Under the pieces are notes generated by a model. That model was not told the DNA's origin. It was given only the letters and a program-made list of their open reading frames with translations, and did no database searches. From Lentisphaeria bacterium (GTDB taxonomy: Bacteria; Verrucomicrobiota; Lentisphaeria; Victivallales; Victivallaceae), in NCBI GenBank assembly GCA_018265615.1, contig JABLYX010000020.1, positions 1-64,000 of the forward strand: a stretch of 64,000 bases of DNA, written 5' to 3'. Shown here in pieces: positions 23,702 to 32,411 of this stretch. Numbering within the stretch: position 1 is the stretch's first letter; every line of letters begins with the position of its first letter. The position numbers were made by a program, and so were the translations under genes.

Positions 23702-25887
23702 ATTTCTCCCGTTCTATCTTTTCTTTCCCGTATCCTTCCAGAAGGAAAACTCCAACCATGCTTCAAATGGAAGCGACGGAGTGCGGCGCAGCCGCATTAG
23801 GGATGATCCTTGCTTATCACGGGCGGTACGAACCTCTGGAGAAGCTGCGCACGGAATGTGGTGTGTCCCGAAACGGAAGCAAAGCATCCCTGATCCTGAA
23901 AGCGGCGCGACAATACCACCTCGAAGCCAAAGGGTACCGGGTTCTCACAGAACATCTGGATGAGCTGGCGGGGCCGTTGATTCTGTTCTGGAACTTCGAG
24001 CACTTCGTGGTTTATGAGGGACACTCCCGCAATGGGAAGTACTTTTATCTGAACGATCCGGCAGCGGGGCCGCGGGTGGTTGACCGTGAACTTTTTGAAA
24101 AATCTTATACCGGGGTCGCGTTGGCGTTCAAAAAGACACCGGAGTTCCGCAAAGGCGGGAAACCGCTGAGTGTGTTCCGATCAATGATCCCGATGGTTTC
24201 CGGGATGAAGAGCGTGATGGCGGCAGTCATCTGGGGCGGACTTCTTCTTGTGATTCCGGGAATTACGATTCCGGCGCTGATGCAGATTTTTGTCGACCGG
24301 ATTTTACCGGGAAAAAGCGAATGGCTGGTGCCGGTACTGCTGCTGTTCATCCTGACGATTCTGCTTCAGGCCGTGCTCGGCTGGCTGGTTTCTCTGGCTC
24401 TGCGGCGCGGCGAACTCCAGATTGCGGTTAACAAAACCATGGCAATGATGGATTTTCTGTTCCGCCTGCCGATGGGATTTTTTCTCCAGCGTTCCACTGG
24501 GGATATTCAGAACCGGGTCAGTCTGAACTCCTCGGTTGCGAATGCGGCATTCGGGAAATTCGCGGATAATATCGTCAAATTTTTCACTGCTCTGTTTTTC
24601 CTGGTCTTGATGTTTCAGTTCAGCCCTTTGCTTTCCTGCATCTCGCTTGGCTTTCTGCTGCTGGATCTGTTTTTCCTGTGGCTTGTCAACAAGCGCCGCC
24701 AGGTGTTGAACCAAAGTCTGATGATGATTCAGACCAAGATGCTCTGTTCGGTGACATCGGGAATATCCATGATGGAAAATTTACGTTCCGCCGGCCGTGA
24801 AGATGCCATTTTCCTGCAATGGACCGGACAGCTTGCCGAGCTGAACCGGAAAGAGTTGGAGTTTCAGGTTTCGATTACCTATTTCAATCTTTTGCCCTCC
24901 TTCTTGAATGCGATCGGCAATGTGCTGGTGTTGTGCGTCGGCGCGTGGCTGATCATGAATGGCGATCTGACTCTGGGCGGCATGTTTGCGTTCCAGACCC
25001 TTACCGCGAGCTTCACCGCGCCGTTTACCGCGCTGATGATGGCGGGCGCGGAGCTTCAAACCATGAAAGCCGATCTGGAGCGGATTAATGATGTTTATAA
25101 GTACCAGCCGGAAAACAGTTTCCGCGCCGCCGACGGCTTGGAGCATATCCCCCCGGACCATGCCGTGTTCGAAATGAAGAATGTCACCTTCGGTTACAGC
25201 CGCCAGGAACCGCCGATTCTGGAAGATTTTTCATTGCAGGTCAATCCGGGGACACGTGTAGCTCTGGTTGGGGCTTCCGGTTCCGGCAAAACCACAATAG
25301 CCAAGCTGGCCAACGGAACTTTACTTCCGTGGTCGGGCAATATCTTGCTGAACGGAAAGCCGATGAGTGCATATACCCGTTCGGAATACTACGCCACAGT
25401 GGGGACCGTCGACCAGAGCATTATGCTTTTTTCCGGAACGGTGGGACAGAATCTGACGCTTTTCGCGCCCTCGTATGAAGCACGGGAACTTCAGGACGCC
25501 GTTCGCGATGCCGCCATCGAGCAGGAGTTGACCGCGCGCGGTCCCATGCTGGAACAAAATGTGGCAGAGGGAGGCGGCAACTTTTCCGGCGGTCAGCGTC
25601 AGCGTCTGGAAATCGCCCGGGCCCTGACCTACCGGACGCCGCTGTTGATTCTCGACGAGGCAACAAGTGCATTGGATCCAGTTACCGAAGTGGAAATCGA
25701 CATGGCGATTCGCCGGCGCGGCTGTGCCTGTATCGTTGTTGCCCACCGCCTGAGTACGATCCGTGACTGTGATGAAATCATCATGCTGGATCATGGTACC
25801 GTGGTGGAACGTGGAACGCATGAGGCGCTGATGAAAACCGGTGGAGCTTATGCCGCCATGATGAAACTGGAACAGGAAGGACGGTGA
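23698..25887 (+). CDS. NHLM peptidase-containing ABC transporter (C39 peptidase + ATPase)
   Basis: 729 residues. The N-terminal C39 peptidase is intact: Gln23, Cys29 in ATECGAAALG, His102 in NFEHFVV and Asp120 in YLNDPAAG. A six-helix membrane domain (about 170-460) and an ATPase domain follow, with Walker A GASGSGKTT near 522-530, signature FSGGQRQRLEIARAL and Walker B LLILDEATSALDP. It removes double-glycine leaders and exports the product across the inner membrane. Both precursors upstream carry matching sites. Start codon overlaps the HlyD stop (ATGA). NHLM assignment rests on the N-terminal motif and the two-ABC layout. Confidence 0.92.
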   Translation: MNFSRSIFSFPYPSRRKTPTMLQMEATECGAAALGMILAYHGRYEPLEKLRTECGVSRNGSKASLILKAARQYHLEAKGYRVLTEHLDELAGPLILFWNFEHFVVYEGHSRNGKYFYLNDPAAGPRVVDRELFEKSYTGVALAFKKTPEFRKGGKPLSVFRSMIPMVSGMKSVMAAVIWGGLLLVIPGITIPALMQIFVDRILPGKSEWLVPVLLLFILTILLQAVLGWLVSLALRRGELQIAVNKTMAMMDFLFRLPMGFFLQRSTGDIQNRVSLNSSVANAAFGKFADNIVKFFTALFFLVLMFQFSPLLSCISLGFLLLDLFFLWLVNKRRQVLNQSLMMIQTKMLCSVTSGISMMENLRSAGREDAIFLQWTGQLAELNRKELEFQVSITYFNLLPSFLNAIGNVLVLCVGAWLIMNGDLTLGGMFAFQTLTASFTAPFTALMMAGAELQTMKADLERINDVYKYQPENSFRAADGLEHIPPDHAVFEMKNVTFGYSRQEPPILEDFSLQVNPGTRVALVGASGSGKTTIAKLANGTLLPWSGNILLNGKPMSAYTRSEYYATVGTVDQSIMLFSGTVGQNLTLFAPSYEARELQDAVRDAAIEQELTARGPMLEQNVAEGGGNFSGGQRQRLEIARALTYRTPLLILDEATSALDPVTEVEIDMAIRRRGCACIVVAHRLSTIRDCDEIIMLDHGTVVERGTHEALMKTGGAYAAMMKLEQEGR

Positions 25888-25889
25888 GA

Positions 25890-28478
25890 ATGACGGCACC
25901 GGAAACAAGCGGTATTTTGCACCCCTCGGGAAAGGCGGTTTATCTGGCTTCTCTTACCGCCGGCGCGAAGATTTTGCAAGGCGAATTGAATTTATTCCTG
26001 ATCCGGATCGAAGAAAATGGAGTTGCCGGAGACCGGACATTTCTTGCCGTGTTGAAAGCCGGAGATGTGTTCTATCCGGAAAAACCGGTTTTTATTGCCG
26101 GAGTCCGTCATGAACTGGCCGCTGTACCCTCCGGAAATGTCACAGTGATTCCGGCGGACGGTTCATGCGAACAGTGGCGGATTCATCTGCAGGCCGCAGT
26201 TGGAGAAATAACCGGTATGCGGGTCGAATTGCAAAGTGTGCCGGAACTGCTGTCTGTCCTGGTCGGAGCCGTGGATGAACAAAAAGAGAAACGCCTTCAG
26301 TTGAATCGGGAAAATCGGGAACTGACCTCCGATGCGCTGGTGCGGAAACTGGACGGACTCGGCCGCCTGGCCGGGATTCGTTCCACCAGCCAACCCCACA
26401 CGGAAGAATCGGATCCTCTGGTAAGCGCACTCCGGGAAATCGCGGCGAATTACCGTCTGCCGATGGAAAAGGAATCGGAACTCCTTCAGAACAAAGAGCG
26501 TTCGCCGCAGGAACGGTTGAAGGAATTTGTCGCCGCCGCAGGATGGCGCATCCGCAAAATCGACCTGCCTTTGGATTATTACAAGCAGTCGGCGCGTCCG
26601 GTTCTGGCTTTCCGCAATGAGGATCAGTCGCCTGTGGTCCTTTATCTCAGCGCCAACGGGAGCAGTTATCTGGATCCCGCCCGGGGAAACCGGAAGTACC
26701 CGCTTGATAAGAAGTCGGCATCGGATTTTACAGGAGAAGCTTATTGCTTCTATGAACCGTTTCCGCCGGGCAGGAAAACCAAAAAGCTGTTGCTGAAGTT
26801 CATATTTGCCACGGCGAAGCCTGTTTTGGCGCTGATTGTGATTGCCGGCGTAATTTCATCGCTGATCGGTTTGGTGATGCCGGTCGCGACCCGTTATATC
26901 ACCGGAGAGATTATTCCGACTGCGAATCTTCCGGAACTCTGGCAGCTGATGTTTCTGTTGATTGTACTGACAGCCTGCGAAATCGGGCTCGGTGTCGTTC
27001 CGGCTCTGGTGATGATGCTGTTCAGCGCGCAGCAATATGAGCGGTTTCAGGCGGCGGTGTATGACCATATTCTCCGGGTTCCTGTGAAAACGTTCCGCAT
27101 GTGCGATTCCGGCGATATGACTCAGCGGATTCTCGGAGCCTCGCAGATTCAGGCCGCCGTATTCAAAATCATTTCCCAGCAATTCCTCGGCTCGCTGTTC
27201 TCTCTGGTCAGCCTCGCAATGATGTTTTATTACAGTCCGCTGTTGGGAGCAATGGGATTCGTGATGGTCCTGATCTATGCGGCAGCCTTTTTTCTGCTTT
27301 CAAGAATCAACTTCCGGCCGCTTACCGTTCAGGCGGCCGCTGCGGGTCGCATGAGCGGCTTGATGAAGCAGTTTTTCGACGGCATGGCGAAAATTCGCGC
27401 CGCCGGAGCCGAACAGCGGATCCTTTCCCGCTTCACGGATGATTTTGCGGAGACGGTGCGCCAGAATTATCTGATTTCACGGAACGGGGCTTATCAGAGC
27501 ATGCTGTCCATGATTTTCCCCATGCTGATTTCGGTCCTGTTCTATGCTCTGGCAGGCGGTTTCCTCGATAAGAACCTGCCATTGCCGGTCTTTCTCGCTT
27601 TCATGGCGGCGTTTCAGAGTTTTCAGGGAGGAGTGATGGGATTTGCCGCCGGCTGCTGGTCGTTTCTTGCCATCAAGCCGGAGCTGGACCGCATCCTGCC
27701 GATTCTGGAAGTGGAGCCGGAAGACGACGGGGAACGCCACAATCCGGGAAAGCTGGATGGGAAAGTGGAGGTCTCGCATCTGAATTTCCGTTATTCGGCA
27801 GATTCACCGCCGGTTCTGAAGGATGTCTCGTTTTACGCAAATCCCGGAGAGTTCATCGCAATTGTCGGCCCGTCCGGCGCCGGAAAAAGTTCGCTGGTCC
27901 GCCTTCTGCTCGGCTTTGAACGTCCGGAAACGGGCGGTATTTATTATTCGGGAAAGGATCTGGCCAATCTGGAACTGCGCTCTGTCCGCCGCCAGCTGGG
28001 GGTGATTCTGCAGAGCAGTAAAATCCTGCCGGGCACCATTCTGGAAAATATCATCACGGGAACGGAGTATACGACCCGGGACGCCTGGCGGGCACTGGAA
28101 CTTGCCGCCTTTGACCAGGACGTGAAAGATATGCCGATGGGAATCCATACACTGGTGACGTCCGAAACGATTTCCGGCGGTCAGCAGCAGCGGATTCTGA
28201 TTGCGCGGGCGCTTGTGGGATTGCCCGCGGTGGTCATCATGGATGAGGCCACCAGCGCGCTGGACAATCTTTCCCAACTGACCGTGAAGGAAAACATGGA
28301 GAAACTTCATATGACAAGAATTGTCATTGCACACCGTCTTTCGACAATCATCCGGGCTGACCGGATTTATGTAATGGAAAAAGGGGAAGTCGTCCAACAG
28401 GGAAGCTATGCGGAACTCGCCGCGAAAGAAGGGCTTTTCAAGCGCCTCGCAGAGCGCCAACTGACGGAAAGGAGCTGA
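25890..28478 (+). CDS. NHLM system second ABC transporter, ATP-binding/permease
   Basis: 862 residues from ATG 25890; a GTG at 25884 overlapping the previous stop (GTGA) is the alternative. The first 290 residues are a soluble domain without C39 catalytic residues. Membrane helices begin near residue 300 (LALIVIAGVISSLIGLVMPV), then an ATPase with GPSGAGKSS (near 660), signature ISGGQQQRILIARAL and VVIMDEATSALDN. NHLM clusters typically encode such a partner next to the peptidase-ABC, probably forming a heterodimer with it. The last five genes are all in the same direction with overlaps or gaps of a few bases. Confidence 0.9.
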   Translation: MTAPETSGILHPSGKAVYLASLTAGAKILQGELNLFLIRIEENGVAGDRTFLAVLKAGDVFYPEKPVFIAGVRHELAAVPSGNVTVIPADGSCEQWRIHLQAAVGEITGMRVELQSVPELLSVLVGAVDEQKEKRLQLNRENRELTSDALVRKLDGLGRLAGIRSTSQPHTEESDPLVSALREIAANYRLPMEKESELLQNKERSPQERLKEFVAAAGWRIRKIDLPLDYYKQSARPVLAFRNEDQSPVVLYLSANGSSYLDPARGNRKYPLDKKSASDFTGEAYCFYEPFPPGRKTKKLLLKFIFATAKPVLALIVIAGVISSLIGLVMPVATRYITGEIIPTANLPELWQLMFLLIVLTACEIGLGVVPALVMMLFSAQQYERFQAAVYDHILRVPVKTFRMCDSGDMTQRILGASQIQAAVFKIISQQFLGSLFSLVSLAMMFYYSPLLGAMGFVMVLIYAAAFFLLSRINFRPLTVQAAAAGRMSGLMKQFFDGMAKIRAAGAEQRILSRFTDDFAETVRQNYLISRNGAYQSMLSMIFPMLISVLFYALAGGFLDKNLPLPVFLAFMAAFQSFQGGVMGFAAGCWSFLAIKPELDRILPILEVEPEDDGERHNPGKLDGKVEVSHLNFRYSADSPPVLKDVSFYANPGEFIAIVGPSGAGKSSLVRLLLGFERPETGGIYYSGKDLANLELRSVRRQLGVILQSSKILPGTILENIITGTEYTTRDAWRALELAAFDQDVKDMPMGIHTLVTSETISGGQQQRILIARALVGLPAVVIMDEATSALDNLSQLTVKENMEKLHMTRIVIAHRLSTIIRADRIYVMEKGEVVQQGSYAELAAKEGLFKRLAERQLTERS

Positions 28479-28484
28479 AAGTTT

Positions 28485-29630
28485 ATGAAAAACGGAATAA
28501 TTGCTGTATTTGCTCTTATCTGCATATTTTTTCTTCTGAATGCATTGGGAGTATTCCAGTTTGGTTCCATCATCGACCGCAATCACCGAACGTGGTATGA
28601 AAGCGCGCGGGCGAAAGCGGTGGCAGATTCACCGGTCCTGAAATTGGGGACGGCATATGACAAGGCCGACGGGCCGGCAGCCGAAGCCATACAGGGCGTG
28701 GAGCTTGCCATGGAAATGCTGAACCGGAAAGGCGGCGTCCTCGGAAAAAAAATAGAGCTCGTCAAACGGGACGATATCAAAAGTCAGCCGCAGTACAGTT
28801 TTGCAATCCAGGATTTCTGTGACGATTTCGAGATGGCCGCTGTTATTGGTCCGTTCAGTTCGGGATACATTCCGGCAGCGCGTGCGTTGACACAGTTTCA
28901 GGGACTGCCGCTGGTATCCGCGTTGACGGTCAGTTCCGAGAAATTGCCGTTGCTGGAGCCGGATAACTTCATCACCTTTTTCCCGCCTCTGGAACTCTGG
29001 GTGGAGGCGATTCTCAGCGATGCGGCGCAGAGAGGAGAGAAGAATCTGCTCATCATCAGTCCGGAAACCGATACTTACGGTGATATCTTCTGTACCGCCC
29101 TGGAGCGCGCAAGCCGCCGGCGTTCCGCATTCGACCGGGTTTACCGCTTGAATTACCAGTGTCCGCTTCGCATGAGAGACCTTCAGCGCGCCATACAGAA
29201 TTACACCGGCGAACATTTTTCCAGTGCCGTCTTTTTCGGCGGAACCTTTGCTGATTTTCCGGAATTCATTGCTTTGTTGAATGAATTGAAGTTGACTCCT
29301 CCCGTTTATGGCTCCGATGACCTGTATATTCCCCAGGTGACGGGTATGACTCTGCCTTTTCCCCTGTTTCTGCCGCGCGCTGCCCTTCGGAAAAAAGAGA
29401 CTCCGTTTATGGCGGAATGGCGGAAACGCTTCCGGAAAGATCCGAGCTACCATACGATTCTGGGCGCGGAAAGTATTTTTGCCATTGCCGAAGCGCTGAA
29501 CCGCAACGGCAGTTACGATGTCGAAAAAGTTGTTTCGTCTTTGCGGGAAATTCGGGAAAACGATTTGCGCGATCCGGAAAAAGCGACCACGATTGCAATT
29601 GACGAATTTCCCCATTGTGTCGAAAAGTAA
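28485..29630 (+). CDS. membrane-anchored type-1 periplasmic binding protein (Leu/Ile/Val-type)
   Basis: 381 residues. An N-terminal helix (about 4-24) with no lipobox anchors it. The rest is a Peripla_BP_6-type ligand-binding fold: EAIQGVELAMEMLNRKGGVL, then VIGPFSSGYIPAA, LPLVSALTVSSEKL and VYGSDDLYIPQV. These proteins normally bind branched-chain amino acids or amides for ABC import, or sense ligands. It lies 6 nt after the second exporter gene with no permease, so it is part of the export cluster; immunity, self-sensing or cargo capture are possible and unproven. Confidence 0.82.
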   Translation: MKNGIIAVFALICIFFLLNALGVFQFGSIIDRNHRTWYESARAKAVADSPVLKLGTAYDKADGPAAEAIQGVELAMEMLNRKGGVLGKKIELVKRDDIKSQPQYSFAIQDFCDDFEMAAVIGPFSSGYIPAARALTQFQGLPLVSALTVSSEKLPLLEPDNFITFFPPLELWVEAILSDAAQRGEKNLLIISPETDTYGDIFCTALERASRRRSAFDRVYRLNYQCPLRMRDLQRAIQNYTGEHFSSAVFFGGTFADFPEFIALLNELKLTPPVYGSDDLYIPQVTGMTLPFPLFLPRAALRKKETPFMAEWRKRFRKDPSYHTILGAESIFAIAEALNRNGSYDVEKVVSSLREIRENDLRDPEKATTIAIDEFPHCVEK

Positions 29631-29701
29631 AAAAACATTGTAACTTTTTCCGAGGTTCTGCGTTTTCAAAGCAGAAGACGGAACTTTAAAGATGCAGGAA
29701 A

Positions 29702-29941
29702 ATGGCTGAAGAGGAAAACAAAGATTTTGTGGATGAACTGATGGATCGTGCGTTCCGGTTGCCGTTGGCGGCGATGCCGGATTTTTCCGCGATCCGTCGG
29801 GAAGATGAAAACAATTCCGTGACGGAGCTGGACGAAGAAGAACTCGCCATGCTTGCCGCCGCGGGAATTCCCCATTGTGACAATTTGTCGCAGCAACATC
29901 AACAGGAGTTGCCGCCGTCTAAAGGCCGGCTCCGGAAATAG
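29702..29941 (+). CDS. small precursor-like peptide, third candidate cargo
   Basis: 79 residues, ATG 29702 after GCAGGAA. The N-terminal 40 residues are acidic (FVDELMDRAFRLPLAAMPDF), then comes a leader-like block TELDEEELAMLAAAGIPHC in which AAAG could replace the double glycine, and a 24-residue polar, basic tail with one Cys and many Gln. This leader form is unlike precursors 1 and 2 but is common in small peptides beside C39 exporters. It is the last gene of the cluster, 71 nt after the binding protein. No homologue is recognised by name. Confidence 0.6.
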   Translation: MAEEENKDFVDELMDRAFRLPLAAMPDFSAIRREDENNSVTELDEEELAMLAAAGIPHCDNLSQQHQQELPPSKGRLRK

Positions 29942-29979
29942 AAATCCGCATTACAGATGGATTCGCACCTGTCCTGACA

Positions 29980-30080
29980 TGTAAAAGTTAAGATACCATC
30001 GGATTGACCTTTCTTTTTCCGGATGCTTTTCAATATCGCATCTGTTTTGAGTTCTGTCAGATGATATCTTAATTTTTACA
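29980..30080. mobile_element. MITE-like element or solo IS ends
   Basis: A 21-nt arm starting TGTAAAAGTTAAGATACC (29980-30000) and its inverted copy (30060-30080, 19 of 21 matching) enclose about 60 nt with no gene. The right arm, extended to 30056-30080, matches 22 of 25 positions of the IS3-remnant end at 46671-46695. So the arms look like terminal repeats of the same IS family, brought together by loss of the internal genes. Confidence 0.65.
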
Positions 30081-30091
30081 GAATTCCTGCT

Positions 30092-30526
30092 TTATGATAA
30101 ACTCCATCGGTTGTTGATGTTGAGGATGACGATACGCTCCTGCGCGGTGACATTATCCACAATGATCCGGTCCGGATGCGAGGCGTCCAGGCGCCAGCGG
30201 GAGCCGGAGGAGGCGAGTGTGCATACGAAGCTGCTTTCGCGGTGCAGCTCCCCGCCGGCGGCGGGGGCCTCTTCGCGGAAGCGGCAGAGAATGCCGCAGC
30301 CGGGCGCGCCTTCTCCCGGCCGGTCCGGCTGCGGATGGCAGGCGCCGTGGACGCAGCCGTGCAGGAAGCCGTCGGAGCGGATGTTGTCCGCGAGGCAGAA
30401 GAGCCGCATCCCCGCATTGCCCCGGCGGACGGTCAGACATCCCGGGGCGGACTCGTCATATTCGAGTTCGCCGTCGCGGTTGTTCAGCAGCCAGCCCTTT
30501 TGCAAAAAAAATGTAAAATATTTCAC
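30092..30526 (-). CDS. hypothetical protein, possibly a gene fragment
   Basis: 144 residues from a GTG at 30526 with a weak GGAAG upstream. The C-terminal half (FVCTLASSGSRWRLDASHPD, RIIVDNVTAQERIVILNINN) has the look of real beta-strand coding sequence; four Cys and the Pro/Gly-rich centre are less typical. The stop lies 12 nt from an arm of the MITE-like element, and a T8 tract lies near the start, so the gene may be truncated at one or both ends. No family recognised. It is divergent from the GntR-like gene that follows. Confidence 0.4.
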   Translation of the reverse strand: MKYFTFFLQKGWLLNNRDGELEYDESAPGCLTVRRGNAGMRLFCLADNIRSDGFLHGCVHGACHPQPDRPGEGAPGCGILCRFREEAPAAGGELHRESSFVCTLASSGSRWRLDASHPDRIIVDNVTAQERIVILNINNRWSLS

Positions 30527-30605
30527 TTTTCTTCCGCCGACGCCTTGCCGGTTATGTAATACAGTTTACTGAATATATACGACGGTAAATGATTTTTCAG
30601 GGGGA

Positions 30606-31205
30606 ATGATGTTTGACTCGGTCTATCTGGATCCGGCGGAAAAACTGAAGGCGCATATCCGCTCGCTCGACGGAGAGAACCGGCTGCCCGGCGTCCGGGT
30701 ACTGGGCCGGCAGTTCGGGGCGAATCCGGCGACGGTGCTGAAGGCGCTGCGGCTGCTCCGGGAAAAGGGACTCGTGTCGATCGTGCGGGGGCAGGGCGTT
30801 CGTGCTCAGGAAGGAGCGGGAGCTCAGGCGCAGGACGACCCCTGTGTTCTCGCCCGGCTTCCGTTCGACGGCTTCCTCTTTATTTTTTCGAGCCTTACCT
30901 ATGAGTTCGCCGCGGTTCTGAAAGCGGAACGGATTCCATTCGTCGCTGCGAACGCCAGTTTCGGCATCCCGGAGGTCAACTATGCGGACTTCAATGAAAC
31001 GCGGGCGATCAGCGACAGCATCTCCATCCGGCAGCGGCACGGATTCCGCCGGTTCGGGTATTTCGGCGTTTTCGGGCCCTGCGGGCATTCGGATAAATGC
31101 CGGATCGTCTTCCGCTCGAAGCAGGGAAGCGATTACCGCAGGAATTTTTTTGTGAACGACTGCTTCGAAAATCCGCTTCTTCGACGGCAGGGGTCGGGCC
31201 ATTGA
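30606..31205 (+). pseudogene. GntR-type regulator, truncated/degenerate
   Basis: 199 codons; ATG after AGGGGGA. Residues 8-65 are a GntR winged helix ('DPAEKLKAHIRSLDGENRLPGVRVLGRQFGANPATVLKALRLLREKGLVSIVRGQG'). A short linker leads to part of a periplasmic-binding-like effector domain (FDGFLFIFSSLTYEFAAVLK, IPFVAANASFG), missing its first section; the rest (Arg/Phe/Cys-rich, from about residue 125) no longer resembles the family, and the protein is little more than half the usual length. An internal deletion and probable frameshift make it likely non-functional as a ligand-responsive repressor, though the DNA-binding part could still be made. Confidence 0.55.
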
Positions 31206-31295
31206 AGTTCACGGAGGTCACGAATCCGGCTAAGGATGTCGCGGCTGCACCCGGCCCGGAAATGTGGGAGCCCACCTACTGAAAGTCCGGCCGGA

Positions 31296-32240
31296 TCAGT
31301 TGACGGAGAGCTTGTAGATTCCGTTTTTGAACTCGAAACAGAGTGTGCGCGCGAGTTCGCCGGCGAGCTTGCGCGACTTTTCCTGCTCCACGCCGAAATA
31401 CTCGATGATGAACTGCGACATGTCCGGAACCGAAAGGTGGACCGGCAGCGGCTCGGGCGGTTGGAGCGCCTCCTCGATGGCCGCGCGGCCGAGTTCGAGC
31501 ACCCGGCTCATTCTGAACAGCAGCGGCTCGATCTCCATCTCCGTCACGAGCGGCGTGAGCCCGAATTTCTTTGCAAACGGCCGCATCATGAAGAAGAAGC
31601 GGATCCGCGAGAAGATTTCACTGATTTCATTGACCCGGAGGATCCCTTCGGCCGTGAGTTCGCGGACCTCCGGCGGCAGCACGGCGGCGAGCTCCGCTTT
31701 CGTGGCCGAGGTGCGCCCTCTGAGGCGCGTGACCGGGCTGCCGGTGATGCTCTCGATCGCGAATTTGCGCTCATAATGGCGCGCGAGCTCAAGGTAGAGG
31801 TGCGGATCGGCTTCATGGATCCCGAGTATCTCCACCGCGCGCGAAACCTCGTTGACCACCCGGTCGAAGAGCGTGTCGGAACACGCGAGGAATTTCCGCA
31901 GGAACTTCGCGACCGAAGCCGGATCCGCGTCGAGCGCGACGTGCCGGTCGCCTCCCGCCTGGCGGAACAGCGACGCGACCTCCGGGAACCCGGTCTCCTC
32001 GAGCATCCGGATCACGGCGGCGGCGAGCTCTCCCTGGCCGAAGACGGCTTCGGGGCGGTTGCTGTTGAGCAGCGTGTATTCGACCGCGAGCGCGATATCT
32101 TCGGCCATGTAGCTGCTCTCGCGCAGGCCCGCCGTCAGGAAACAGTTGATGAGCCGCGTCTGGAGCTCGAACGGGTCGAACGGGATGCGGCCGCCTTCAT
32201 GATCCTGGATATATATGATTTTTTCCGCAGGTTTTACCAT
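31296..32240 (-). CDS. ATP-cone domain protein of unknown function
   Basis: 314 residues from the ATG at 32240. An earlier in-frame ATG at 32279 is less likely because the conserved region starts right after 32240. The first 95 residues look like an ATP-cone, the nucleotide-sensing domain of ribonucleotide reductases and NrdR (KIIYIQDHEGGRIPFDPFEL ... 'AAAVIRMLEETGFPEVASLF'). The remaining 210 residues are helical and acidic with no catalytic motif that I recognise. It is divergent from the etf operon. A regulator sensing ATP/dATP is possible; a nucleotide-metabolism enzyme is not indicated. Confidence 0.65.
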   Translation of the reverse strand: MVKPAEKIIYIQDHEGGRIPFDPFELQTRLINCFLTAGLRESSYMAEDIALAVEYTLLNSNRPEAVFGQGELAAAVIRMLEETGFPEVASLFRQAGGDRHVALDADPASVAKFLRKFLACSDTLFDRVVNEVSRAVEILGIHEADPHLYLELARHYERKFAIESITGSPVTRLRGRTSATKAELAAVLPPEVRELTAEGILRVNEISEIFSRIRFFFMMRPFAKKFGLTPLVTEMEIEPLLFRMSRVLELGRAAIEEALQPPEPLPVHLSVPDMSQFIIEYFGVEQEKSRKLAGELARTLCFEFKNGIYKLSVN

Positions 32241-32323
32241 AATGACCCATAGTATATCACCTTTTACGGTTTCCGGCAAGCGGCGGGGTCCCGTTTTTTT
32301 TGAAAAAAGCTCGGGGGAGGGGG

Positions 32324-32351
32324 TTGCTATTTGAGCGCTCCGCGATATATT
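32324..32351 (+). promoter_or_regulatory. predicted promoter of the etf-acd operon
   Basis: TTGCTA (32324-32329) and TATATT (32346-32351) are 16 nt apart, 60 nt before the predicted GTG start of etfB. Confidence 0.55.
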
Positions 32352-32411
32352 ATCTTGTTTTATTGTACTTGAACACTAACCATAAACAACAACAATATGG
32401 GAGTCGAAACT

